From Gnetum montanum (lineage: Eukaryota > Streptophyta > Gnetopsida > Gnetales > Gnetaceae), in assembly GCA_015680685.1 (NCBI GenBank), contig MNCI01009146.1, positions 717,479-781,478 on the forward strand: a stretch of DNA of 64,000 nt. Direction: 5' to 3'. Position 1 is the first letter of the stretch. Every line of letters starts with the position of its first letter. Below, piece after piece: positions 12,661 to 23,689 of the stretch. A program made the position numbers and the translations under genes. The notes below the pieces were generated by a model that made no database searches, was not told the origin of the DNA, and was given only the letters and a program-made list of their open reading frames with translations.

Positions 12661-12779
12661 ATTAATCAGTGGTTCATATTGTTCCATGCATGTTTTGGAT
12701 AGTTGAAAGTTCTTAGTTGTTGGCCACTAGATATCTTTTGGTTTTGTAGCCCCTACTCTTTCTTGTGCACACACTTGTT

Positions 12780-15110
12780 TTTCACACTTATTATGGATTG
12801 ATGTAATGAACGTCTTGACATCCTTCTTTTTTAGTAGTAATGCATGAAATTGTTTGTCTCTCCATACTGATAGGTTCATCTATTATGTTTTCCATTGGAG
12901 TGATAATGGGTGTTGGCTCTTATGTAGGATTAGGAGATGTTTTCCTGAGGAAGTATGTTGCACTAGGTTGGCCTTGTGTTGATTTTAATGAGCCAATAGG
13001 TCTATGAGTTTTGTGCTCATGTGTGGCAACTGTCCTAAATAAAGGAAATTTTCAAGACTGTGGTTAAGATCTACTAACATTATCATTTACATGTATGTTT
13101 GTAGCACAAGTGGAATTCTTTCATTAATGTTGTGGTGCTAATCCTTCTTGTGTTGTTTGTGGTGACATATGGTGGAGGGAAGTATGAGAATATTGAGGAT
13201 GTCGTAGAGGATAACAGGTTTGAGATGTTGGTCCCATAGGAGATGCTATGGGTTGATGATATTCGAGAGAGTGATAGTAATGATTCAAGGTAAATGAAGT
13301 AGAACCATTTCTAAAAATAGGTTATTGAACATAGTAGTCATATGGGTCTAGCAAGTAATAAGCATATTGCTGGTTTGTTGATGGCATCCGCTATGACTGT
13401 GGGTTTTGCCACTGCAGTTGATAGTAGTGTTGAGGCTGATATGAAGTCCCACTAGAATAGTATGGTTGGTTGTAGTACTATCTATAATTACCTTATGAGT
13501 GAGTTAATTTCCTAGGCATTTTCTTTTGCATGAACTTTGAATTCAAAGCAAAAGCCCCAAACTCATGTAGATGTAACATAACTAGGCAATAGCCCTTTGG
13601 ATGGTCATATTGGCATATGTTACATTTATCATCATCCTTTGTGGTTGAGTCTATAGCCTCTTCTACTGTAGTTATTTTTCCTTTTTACTGATAACTGTTC
13701 CTCCCTATTTCTATAGTCTTTTTTCTCTTCTTATTTTTCTCAATTGATCCTTTCTTCATTGCCCTCTCCTCTAAGGTTTTCATATAAGTTGTACCTTTTT
13801 CATTTATCAACTCCCACATCTTATCTATCCTTGCTTTAAGCTTAGTGATAGACTTTTGCATTGACAAGGTTTGTTGTGAAATCACCTCATCAAGATCTAC
13901 CTCTTTTTCCTTATCATAGATATGGACCCTCTTCTTTTGAAGGGTTGGGTCCTAGTTATATTTCTCTACATTCTCTCATTTACATAGCTCTTCTTCTTCT
14001 TTTACCACCTACTCAACTAGCTTTTGTATCTTATGGACTTTTAATTCAAATAACCGACCTTGGGCATAAGTCCCAAGGGTCTCTCTTGTTTGGTTACAAA
14101 GTTCATCTATGATATGGAAAAGCTACTCTTTTTAAGAGAAATCATGACCTAGACATCTATGTAGTAGTAAATAGTATATATCCAAGGCCACGTCCAAGGA
14201 TTCATGTTTTTCTTGCCTCCATCCTTAGATTTTTTTTCTCAAGCTGGACCCTCTTGCATAGGTTTGATATTTCTCGTTGAAGAGTTCCAACATTGTGGAT
14301 CATTGATGGATTGAATCTAGGTCCAACAATTGATACCAACTTTTAGCTTCATCAACTAGTGTTCTAGGAAAGATCTTAAGCTTTTACCACTTACTCTCGA
14401 TGTTTTGCAAGGCATAGGCATCATGGAAGGTGTGTAAGTAATGTTGTGGATCAAAGTTATGTCCTCCCATAAATTTAGGGATGTTATTTATATCAGGCCT
14501 TTTAATGAAACTTTCCCTTTGATGCTTGTGAGGTATTCTAACTACCTCCATTACCTACCTCATGCTCCTAGTAGCTAACAAGGATTCATCATCATCAGAC
14601 ATGTCATGGTAATGATTTCTATTTCTATTGATTTGATTATGATGATCTTGTCTATGTTCACTTTGAGGATCTCATCTATTTCTATTTTATCTTTGTCTTA
14701 ACCCCTTAGTGTATCACTATCTCTATACATGCATTCATCTTCATCAAAAATAGACATTGAAGAGGAAGAGGAAGATGGGGAATTGGGAGGATTACCATGG
14801 CTCCTTTATCTCCCCTTATGGTCCCTTGATTTATCTCTTCTCGAGAATGTACTCCATCTCCTCTAAGATTGTCTGCATTAGTTGAACATGGTCTTCGAGT
14901 GCAATAAGGGTCTAAATGAGCATATAAAATCCTTCCTTGTGATTGTTCACTCCAATTTTATTCAATACATATCTTGTCATTTCTCCTACTAATGTTTTCA
15001 TCATATGATGCATTATTAGTATTATGTGAAGAAAACATGCTTTTATTTGATAGCATGAGTGACTTATAATATTAATATTTTTTAAAAGATAGGTTGTTAA
15101 TATGTTTACA
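12780..15110 (-). pseudogene. Broken gag of element D
   Basis: Read on the minus strand, an N-terminal low-complexity Arg/Asp-rich part (about 15060-14580) is followed by the gag domain (LKIFPRTLVDEAKSWYQLL near 14320-14390; LELFNEKYQTYA near 14265-14300). Next is a coiled-coil-like stretch, open for 66 codons at 13885-13685 (MQKSITKLKARIDKMWELIN). Then comes the zinc knuckle CNICQYDHPKGYC (13624-13586) and a Gln/Tyr/Pro-rich C-terminus (13500-12800). Stops and frameshifts interrupt it. Order and motifs match the gag relics at 7.1-9.0 and 55.2-57.2 kb. In this copy the residue before the last Cys is Tyr, so the last Cys itself is the likely fourth zinc ligand in all copies. Confidence 0.8.
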
Positions 15111-15151
15111 GTGATCGTTTATGATATAACTAGTCTAGATAACTAGCACCA

Positions 15152-15169
15152 TTCCTAGCAATGGTGCCA
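15152..15169 (-). other. Primer binding site, Asp-tRNA type
   Basis: Minus-strand TGGCACCATTGCTAGGAA, separated by one base from the LTR end (CTCATCA). It aligns with TGGCGCCGTTGCCGGGGA, the complement of the 3' end of plant tRNA-Asp(GTC) as I know it. All five differences are G-to-A or C-to-T transitions, as expected from methyl-cytosine decay. Confidence 0.7.
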
Positions 15170-15170
15170 A

Positions 15171-16068
15171 TGATGAGTGGTACGTACCCCTACATCCAAC
15201 CATAAAAATCACAAGTGTTCATGCACGATCCAATTGAATTCCATAGATGGGACTAGTTATGGCATTTAGATTATTAAGCATTAATCACAAGATGCTATCT
15301 TCCCACTTGGACTAGTGGTAGCTTTGTCACGTATAGTTTAGTCCAAAACAAAGCATATGATAATTGATGTTGTTAGGCCCTAATTACTCTTAGTGATAAA
15401 CATAATTGAGAATGAAATTTAATTGTAATTCTATGTAATGATAGTAATGTAAATTTACTCTGGCCTAGAGAAATGAACATTCAATCTTGCCTTACCATAC
15501 ACATCATGGACTCATGTAACCATTACTAGGTTATCGAGCGTTATGCTGCTCGGTGAACCGAGCAATAACACTACTAGGATTACCAAACGATCACACGTAA
15601 ACATTTGAAACTAGTCGTACTTTTTCCACTTTACTAATGAACAAGAGAGTAAAGTACTTGGAAATGTAAATGATTAAACTAAGAAAATAGTAAAAATTAT
15701 CTAAGTAAAATAGTAAAACTAAGTGGATGCTACAATGATGAAAAATAATCTTGATCTTTATTTCAAAACATGAACTGTGCCCAAGTACACTTCACTTGAA
15801 TAAAAATTCTATACAACTACTCTACAACAAATTGTAGGCATTCACTTTATCACTAAAGCTATAAAAACAAACTATATGAGACTACCTAAGGATGGAATGA
15901 AAATTTATCTAGATCCATGTGCCTAGTTATTGTATTTATAGACTGCACACATCCCATGATTTTTGGATCTACGATGATGTAGCTTGTGCTACAATGCTGT
16001 ATATATGACATTGTAGATATGATATCATAGTTACAATATCATTGGTCAAGAAAAATATGACTTTATCA
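15171..16068 (-). repeat. Right (5') LTR of element D
   Basis: 898 bp from TGATGAGTGG (15171) to CTTTATCA (16061-16068). On the minus strand it therefore runs TGATAAAG...CCACTCATCA. Minus-strand TATA box TATAAATA at 15940-15933. U3 has the palindrome TATGATATCATA (16018-16029) and an 8-bp inverted repeat CTACAATG/CATTGTAG (15989-15996 and 16009-16016). U5 has a palindrome GCTCGGTGAACCGAGC (15548-15563). Closely related to the LTR at 5478-6358, which shares the same TGATAAAG start. Confidence 0.75.
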
Positions 16069-16074
16069 AAAAAA

Positions 16075-16850
16075 TGCAATGTAGCATCTACGATATCTTA
16101 GCTAATTGATCAGTGTTCATGCTAGCCTATAAAAGAAACACTTACACACAAAGATCAAGGGAGATTAGTTAACATAGTAACAAAACTCTTTTAGTTTGTT
16201 TTCATGATTTCAGTACTTAGTAATGTGTCCCCATAGTGTGATGTTAAGTGATTAACTAAAGTCTTTATTCAAGTGTGATGTACCTAGACACATTGCATGC
16301 CTAGAAATAAAGATTTAGTTTTATTTATTTTTTATTTAGTTTAATGTTTACTATTTTCATAGTTACTAATTTACTTTTTATGCACTTTACCATTATTGTT
16401 GTTGATCAGAATGAGTACAATTGATCTCAAATACTTAAGTGTAGCTGCTTAGTAACCTAGTAGTACTATCACATGGTACACCCAGTAGTGAAGTACTTGG
16501 TAATTCTAGTAGTAGTTTCACAAAGTCCAAGGTGTGAACAGAAGAGTAAGACTAGCTACTCATTGCATAGGCTAGATTAGATTTGTTTAACTCTCATTTA
16601 GTTTTAGAAACCTTACTTTTAGCTTATGTCTATTAGGAGCACTTTGGCCCATACAACATTAATATCATATACCACACTGTGAGTTAAACCATATGCATCG
16701 ATTTGACTAACTTACGTGGGAAGACATTGATCGCGAACATTAACCAATTACCAATATAATCACATTTCCTTGTCTATGGAATTTGATTGGGATTGTACAT
16801 AAACACTCATATCTCATATGGTTGGGTGTTGGATACACCACCACTCATAA
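16075..16850 (+). repeat. Plus-strand LTR, solo or remnant
   Basis: Ends in GGTTGGGTGTTGG...CCACTCATAA at 16850, a one-base variant of the family end CCACTCATCA. TATA box TATAAAAG at 16138-16145. Shares TTCAAGTGTGATGTACCTAG and AAATAAAGAT blocks, and a GGTAATTCTAGTAGTAG block related to the conserved U5 motif. No primer binding site or gag follows, so it is a solo LTR or a truncated end. It lies immediately next to the oppositely oriented LTR at 15171-16068. The start is uncertain by about 10 bp. Confidence 0.65.
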
Positions 16851-16929
16851 TCCTTGTACACCTAACCTATGTAAAAATGATTAGTATGTCATATTGCATT
16901 ACTTATTGCATAGAAAAATTAATACTTTT

Positions 16930-18050
16930 AGAAATAGCTTGCAAAGATGTTTGACATCTTCCAAAAGTTTCACTGGTTCTAACACTTTACTTAAAGCAAA
17001 AAATAAATGCTCTTTGGTGTTTAAAATTGCAGAAAAATTTAATTCCAAACCTCTTAACTTTATCATAACCATGATTTTTCATTGTTTGATTTTTGTTGCC
17101 AATTTTAGCTAACTTGTCATATAAAACTAAGCCATTAAAAAACAAAGGTACTTTTTGTTTTGACCCTATATCATAGATCAAAAATACATGCACTTTGATG
17201 CTTGTGATGGGAGAACAAGATTTAATTATTAACATGTTGACTTTAGTCCATAACCATGAATGTTCATGGTTTGATATTGGGCATACTATTTGATAAATCT
17301 ACTCCTGCTTGTATACACCATTAACAATCTAAAATTGCTGAAGTACAGATCGTGTTCAAACATTAAATTGTTGCTTGTAACAACAACCCATAAGGAGTGT
17401 ATACTATTTGCACATAATTAAAAAAAATTCAATTTTAGTATGGAAAGTACAGTTTGGTAAGAACTTGAGCACATTGTAAAATAGGCACCCTTCGAGGAAC
17501 TTTACACATGGCAGAAACTTAAAGTAACTATTGCTCTAACACTATATTTCAGAAAAATTAAATGCTCTTTCGTGTATGAAATCATAGAAAAAAATGTATT
17601 CTTAGAGCTCTCAACTTTCACAAAACCATGACATCTCAACTTTAACATGACCATAAAGATTCATCCTATAAAGCTGTTTGAGCTGTCCAAGCAAGTTGTC
17701 ATATTTGACCAAGCTATTAAAGAACAAAGATAACATTTTATCTGATAGTATATTTCATACGGAATATAAATGAACTTTGGTACCTGAAATTGTATAACAA
17801 AATTGAATTCTTAACATTTCAACTTTAACCATAAAGATGAATGTTCGTCGTTTGTTGATCTTGCACAACGAACTCAGATCCTGAATGTGTATTCATTAAA
17901 ATGCTAAAAATGCATGAGTAAGCACAGATGGTGTTCACTCATTAAACTATTACTTCTAATAGCAACCTGAAAGGAGGGTATGGCATCTCCACATTGGAAA
18001 AAAAGTTTCCATTTTGCATAAAGAAAGTAGCTTTTGGTAAGGACTGGCCC
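16930..18050. repeat. Degenerate tandem duplication, period about 570 bp
   Basis: Two long units each carry two related sub-repeats. AAATAAATGCTCTTTGGTGT (17004) pairs with AAATTAAATGCTCTTTCGTG (about 17557). A block around 17338-17480 (ACAGATCGTGTTCA...TTGTTGCTTGTAACAACAACC) pairs with one around 17920-18050 (ACAGATGGTGTTCA...CTATTACTTCTAATAGCAACC). The second block recurs at 35665-35835. Small open stretches on both strands (for example 16894-17112) match nothing. Confidence 0.6.
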
Positions 18051-18095
18051 ATAATATAACGCAATTCCTGATTTTCTACTATTAAAATCCTAAAA

Positions 18096-18534
18096 ACTAG
18101 CTTTTATATATATAAATTTGCCAAGATAATTTTTTTAAAAAAATGATGTTAACGAAGCCTGACTACTGAACAAGGTAACAAGATAACTAAAAATGGAATC
18201 ACTCATCCCTCTGTTTCTCTGGCACTTACCCAATTTAGTTTTACCCTCTTAGTCAAATTTTCTCTTTCTTTCTTTGTTCATGGTGTTTTTTCTCTTTCTT
18301 TATTTGTTAATGACATTTTTGAGCATTACTCAAAAATTCCATGAACAAACAAAGAAAGAGCAAACTTGACTAAGAGGGTAAAACTAAATTGGGTAAGTGA
18401 TATAGAAATAGAGGAGAGATGAGTGATTCTGTTTTTAGTTATCTTGTTACCTCATCCAGTAGTTGGGCTTTGTTAACATCATTTTTTTAAAAAAAATCAT
18501 CTTGGCCAATTTATAGATATATATATAAGCTAGT
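18096..18534. mobile_element. Foldback element with about 190-bp inverted arms
   Basis: Begins ACTAGCTTTTATATATA and ends with the complement, TATATATATAAGCTAGT. The left arm (18096-18285) and right arm (18341-18534) are inverted copies over their length, including the GATGTTAACGAAGC, TTACCCAATTTAGTTTTACC and TTTCTTTGTTCATGG blocks. The tip has a further hairpin TTTTTGAG/CTCAAAAA (18318-18325 and 18331-18338). No coding capacity. A second full copy lies at 26712-27135. In both copies the right flank is GGAGYRGTTTCRTGGGCT, the Helitron 3' tail, and no target-site duplication is seen. The foldback may therefore belong to the Helitron terminus rather than be an independent MITE. Confidence 0.85.
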
Positions 18535-19360
18535 GGAGCAGTTTCATGGGCTATGAGTAGAATTTAATTAATTTTTTTATTTTTTAAGTTATCATCACTA
18601 TTTACATTCCAAATAATATATACCAGTAAACATAAATTGGTTAAAATAAAATTTTATATATTTCGTATATGTTGATGAAGGAATACATTGCACAATTATT
18701 GCAATAAAAATTACAGAGCTATATAATAGCATTGAGAAAAAGGCAAAATACAACGATAACTATGAAGTCAATATGCTTAATCCTTGAATTGCACAAAAAA
18801 AACTTCCTATGCAATTCTACTTTAGAGATGTTTAGCATCTGAAATCCTTTTGTATCTTTGCACATAGAAAGGAGGATGAATCTTTAAATAATCAATGGTC
18901 TTGACTCTATATAATGCAAAAAATGTTAGATTCGTAAGCTCTCTTATGTAGCGGTTTCGTGGGCTATAAGTAGAATTAATTTTTTTTTTATTTTTTAAGT
19001 TATCACTATTTGCATTCCAAATAATATATAATAGTAAACATAAATTGGTTAAAATAAGAGTTTATATATTTCGTATATGTTGATGAAGGAATACATTACA
19101 TAATTATTGCCACAAATATTACAGAGCTATATAATAGCATTGAGCAAAAGGAAAAATACAACGATAACTGTGAACTCAATATGCCTAATTCTCCAATTGT
19201 GCAAAACAAACTTCCTGTGCAATTCTACTTTGGAGATGTTTAACATCTGAAATCTTTTTGTATCTTTGCACATAGAAAGGAGGATGAATCTTTAAAGAAT
19301 CAATGGTTTTGACTCCAGATAATGCAACAAACGTTAGACTCGTAAGTTCTCTTATGGAGT
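18535..19360 (-). repeat. Two tandem copies of the Helitron 3' end
   Basis: Units at about 18540-18945 and 18952-19355 repeat the stretch 19361-19770 of the main Helitron. Each starts (plus-strand view) with GGTTTCRTGGGCTATRAGTA, runs through the 3' flank and ends inside helicase codons. The minus-strand reading around TAGATTCGTAAGCTCTCT corresponds to the LTFVALSRV end of the helicase. Both inner units break at the same helicase position (next to TCTCTTATG). The period is about 410 bp. Tandem 3' termini are known from Helitron rolling-circle arrays. Confidence 0.8.
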
Positions 19361-19595
19361 GGTTTCATGGGCTATGAGTAGAATTTAATTATTTTTTTAT
19401 TTTTTAAGTTATCATCACTATTTGCATTCAAAATAATATATACTCATAAACATAAATTGGTTAAAATAAAATTTTATATATTTTGTATATGTTGATGAAG
19501 GAATACATTGCACAATTATTGCAACAAACATTACAAAGTTGTATAATAGCATTAAGAAAATGGTAAATACAATGATAACTATGAACTTAATATGC

Positions 19596-21130
19596 TTAAT
19601 CCTCCAATTTCTCAAAATGAACTTCTTTTGCAATTCTCCTGTGGAGATGTTTAGCATATGAAATCTTTCTGTATCTTTGCACAGAGAAAGAAGGATGAAT
19701 CTTCAAAGAATCAATGGTCTTGACTCTAGATAATGCAACAAATGTTAAATCCAGAACTTCTCTTGAACCAATGTCAATAGTAGCCTTATCTAATATCATT
19801 CCTTGAGATTTATGAATAGTCATGGCCCATGCCAACCATAACGGTATCTAACGAGATGCTTCACAGACCACAGGTATAATTGGTACATGATGAGGATTAC
19901 CATTATTAAATGCACATCCAATGTAGGAGTCAAAATCAACAATAACATACGATGGTAATGTAGGTGGCTATTTACCTTGAGGATACATAATACTATGAAT
20001 TGTGCCAAGTGCACCATTCACTAATCCTACTTCTGGCTAAAGGTTAACGGTGAGCATTACTCTTGCACCTTCACATATAAGCATAGACTGCTCTATATCA
20101 TCACTGTCATCATCTAAGATTCTAAATCCAAGGGGATCTATGTCTACTACACACAATGAAATAGGTCTCTACATTGTTTGCAACATATTTTTATTGTGTG
20201 AAACGACTTTATCCTTTCTATCATATAAGTGCATTGATTCTTCAAAACCATCTAATCCACTTGAAGTGGATGGAATATTCATTCGAGTAGCCAATAAATT
20301 TTAATCTTCATCATGGCTTTTTCCTTCTCTGATATGCATCAATAGTTCCCTGAATCTTTATTGTTGAGGATCATTTCCAAACTGATGAAAAATTGCATCT
20401 AAAAGAACAAATGTATCAAATGATTTCCAAACCCCTATAATATTTGGATTTTTGGATGCATAATGCACAACATCAAGCAAAAGAGGAAGCTGACTAAAAT
20501 CACCTATCAATATAATTGGTCTTCCTCCAAAAACTTCATTGTGATGTTCTAGAAAAAATTTTCTTAGTCCTCTATCAATGCTTTGTAATAATCTTCCTAC
20601 CATAAAACTCGTTTCATCAATTACTATATATCTTACCTATGATAGTCAATGTTGCGTACTTATCTTTGCAAATAAAGAGAGTTCTTTGTAGGCACCTATT
20701 CCAATGTTCAAACTAGAATGAATGGTTGTTATGTTAATGTTAAATGTTTTAGCTCCTATGAATGCCATTATGAGTAAAGCATTATGTTTTTCATTATAGT
20801 ATTTCATGAAAGCATTACAAAGTGTGCCTATGAGAAATGACTTCCCCGTACCAACTATTCCTTGGATAATCATTCTTAAAGGGGAAACAACTTCATCTAT
20901 TGACTATGAAAACATCATGTGGCATACAATTTTATTGTAGCACTTCTTTTTATTTACAGAAAGCTTATCAAAATTGTAGGTACTATAGTCATGATCAATA
21001 AGAATCATAGACTGAGATGATTTATTGCTAGTAATAAAACTTGTAGTGAATTTTGCAACATCCTCTCTCGGATATTGTAATGTCCAGTTATGCATTCTAT
21101 CAACATCTTGTAGCCCAATCATCTCCACTT
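19596..21130 (-). pseudogene. Helitron PIF1-like helicase domain
   Basis: ATP-dependent 5'-3' helicase part of the RepHel protein, which would unwind DNA during rolling-circle transposition. Reading along the minus strand: a lead-in MHNWTLQYPREDVAKFTTSF (about 21095-21037); Walker A GTGKSFLI (about 20855-20832); the 'TIHSSLNIG' helix; IILIGDFSQLPLLLDV (about 20525-20478, motif II/III, family form GGDFRQLPPV); ARVMLTVNL and GLVNGALGTIHSIMYPQGK (about 20075-19975); and finally AWAMTIHKSQGMILDKA with LTFVALSRV (about 19832-19725). The last open frame is 79 codons (19835-19596) and ends FEKLED. Several frameshifts and stops separate the open pieces, so it is not functional as it stands. Confidence 0.88.
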
Positions 21131-21539
21131 CTATTCTCTAAAAAAAAACTTGTTGATAAGAGATGATGGTTGAGGATTTCAAAATCATATTCCTCATGAT
21201 CTTGCACCTAGGGAGTTACATCTACAAATTGTCTTTCTTTCTCCAAAGCTCACTAGAATTCTTCTTTAGTATTAATCTCCGATGCTACATATAGATGTTG
21301 AATAGACAACCACTTCATTTCATAATCCTCATCATTAGAACCAAGATCTCGCTTCACATCTCTAAACAGATAATGGAACAACAACATAGCCCAATAGTAT
21401 TCAATCCATTTTTTTCTCCTTGCTTTGGTGGGATGAGAAACTTGGGATAATATCTAATAATAGGATCTGGCTGTAGGTGATGTGGATTATAATTTGGATA
21501 GGAATTATTGTTTATGTTGCAATTTTACTCTTTAAAAGC

Positions 21540-22660
21540 CTATAGCAATGAGACATCCTCCATAAAAAGCAGACGTTTCGGATACATATTAATAAGATCT
21601 ATGTAGTTTTCAGCTTCATCAGTTTCATCTGAATTAATTCGAAATTTTTTGTACACTTGTTGAGAAACATTGAGTGTGCAGAAAACATGACTATGGTTTA
21701 CCAAAGAAAGCTCATATAACATGTGATAGACCTCCATAGCACCAATGTCTCTACCTATAGCAACATCCATCATGAGCCTTATATAGATTGATAAAGCATC
21801 TTCATTAGGATCCCTTAACTCAAAAATTTGCAATAACATGTCACGAAAAAATTGTGATTTCTTCTTTGTTTTAGCTGTATATTTTGCAATATATTTTATG
21901 AAAACATATTATGGCATTACTAGCTAAAAATTTATATTTTCCCTCCATGTTTGAAGCATCATTTTGTTATGAACATTAAGCCTTGAATCGTTTCTTCAAG
22001 GAACATAAGTAATCTCATTATTATTTTATGGATCTCTCTTAAGAGCTGATTTTAATGATAATGATCAAGAAACATTGTACCTAGAATTAAAAAATACAAT
22101 ATTTGAATATCTATATATTTTTTCCCATGATAAATTAAATTTTACTTGCTAATAAAAATGAATGCAATGGTGAGGAAATAGTAATGATACAACCTTTTGA
22201 TTAGAAAGTGGCACCTGCAAACTTCTTTTCCATTACATTTTCATAAGCATGCACCTAATTTGCATATAGTATGTCTTTGAATAGCATTACGCAAATTAGC
22301 ATAATTAGTTTCAAGATCCATACATTGTAGTTGTTTAGTAGTCAACTCACATGCATGATGTAACATATTTACATGTAAAGCCTAAGTGAGAAGAGAAATT
22401 GAAAGAAGTAACAGTGGAGAAATTAATATCTCTATATTCTAAGCAATATCAGCAAAAAAAAATTTGTGTAAAGAATAGAAAAGATAAATGAGAACTTAGA
22501 TTATTTGGATGTTCATTTGTTGTAAATCTTGGATTCCATGCATATGTAATTGAATCAAAAACTTCTTTTTCCCTACGCATGATTTGAGGATCATTATGGT
22601 CAAGCTCATCTACCTTTGTATCCACAGGAAACCATGCACATGTGGAGATCCATTATGTTG
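21540..22660 (-). pseudogene. Helitron Rep (HUH nuclease) domain
   Basis: The nuclease that nicks and joins DNA. On the minus strand, GSPHVHGFLW (about 22648-22619) holds the HUH motif; the HVH codons are 22642-22634. Downstream, RNAIQRHTICKLGACL (about 22296-22249) matches the family's 'NAVQRHTRC' block. YIAKYTAK (21893-21870) is the two-tyrosine motif with both Tyr and both Lys present. A 99-codon open frame (21839-21540) continues with LMMDVAIGRDIGAMEVYHML. There is a one-base frame change right after the HUH motif (LW to VDTKVDELDHNDP) and a stop before YVFIKYIAK. Active-site residues are kept although the frame is broken. Confidence 0.85.
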
Positions 22661-22755
22661 CCACTAATATTGTGTCCAATAGTCAACAACATGGAACTCA
22701 TTCATCAAGACTATTTCAAGAAAGGAAATGTGACGATGATGCATGAACTCTACAA

Positions 22756-23680
22756 CTATATGATATTACTTTGCCTCCAACATTTGAGTTCAGATGAGTT
22801 CTCAGGTGGATCCCCTTTCATCATATTATGCAACTCAGGCCAATAGAGATTTTCCACACTTAGAGTAAAAAATATAGTAGGTGTTCCCAATGTATTCACC
22901 ATGTTAGTTAGCTCCACTTTACATTTTCTCCAATAAGATGGTGTACCACGAATGGATGTACCATATCGCATTAAATTATCAACAATGACATGTGATAGAG
23001 AATTATTCAATTGTTCTCATAGTTCTTCAATAGTTATGGGTGCATCAATAGTATTTTTTTAAAAAAATACAATGGTAGATTCCATTATCTATCTTCTTCT
23101 AATGATATTATAGATATAATACCTACAAATAAATGACACATCATTGCTTAAATATCATAAAAAAAATTATGAATAATGATAATAACAAACAAATAGAGAA
23201 TTAATATTTACCTAAATTTCTTGTGACATCCAAATCTACCATCTTTGTAGAAAATAAGATGTTTTGCATATTCATACAATTTTACATCTTTAGCTTTATG
23301 CTCAAGAAAATCACATTTTCCTTCAGGAAAACGACTTGGAAATGCCATCATAAACAACCCCATCAAGTTAAACTCATTAATAGGAGAATTAGACATGGAA
23401 GGCCACTGAGTAACATTTTAATCTTGCAATGATGGATTATGCATCCATGCTTTTATCCAATCAATTTCCTTTCTTACAATTTCAACATGTTGTGCAACCA
23501 ATGATGTGTGACCAATAATGTTTCCATCAACTGTTTGAAGCAAAGGACCTTGAAATTGAAATCTCATTTTTCCATCCTTTTTCGACAATGGAATATAAAG
23601 AATGCTATGGAAGATGTTAACATCAACGGTATCAACAACATCATCTATGCATGCATATCGATCTTGACATCTCAATAGTA
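22756..23680 (-). pseudogene. Helitron_like_N domain
   Basis: On the minus strand, MSNSPINEFNLMGLFMMAFP...FPEGKCDF (about 23396-23300) is the domain start, where the family has 'P.NEF....... .AFPTLFP.G..D'. After a gap with stops, RGTPSYWRKCKVELTNMVN and GTPTIFFTLSVENLYWPELH (about 22950-22834) form the typical GSPSYW...PTFFFTLS..D..WPEL core. A preceding open piece (23675-23418) includes QTVDGNIIGHTSLVAQHVEI. The domain lies between the N-terminal cassette and the Rep nuclease, as in plant RepHel proteins. Broken by frameshifts. Confidence 0.85.
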
Positions 23681-23689
23681 TGGATCATT

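Larger units (their letters stand above)
11787..16068 (-). mobile_element. Gag-only LTR retrotransposon, minus strand (element D)
   Basis: Outer limits are two LTR-like sequences in the same orientation (11787 to about 12660, and 15171-16068) enclosing about 2.5 kb. The internal region has an Asp-tRNA-type primer binding site next to the right-hand LTR and a broken gag. It contains no protease, reverse transcriptase, RNase H or integrase. About 4.3 kb in all, so a non-autonomous element. Two cautions. The two LTRs differ strongly in U3 while sharing U5. The flanking five bases (GTGGT left, AAAAA right) are not a target-site duplication. The unit may therefore be a recombinant of two related insertions rather than one. 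Confidence 0.6.
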
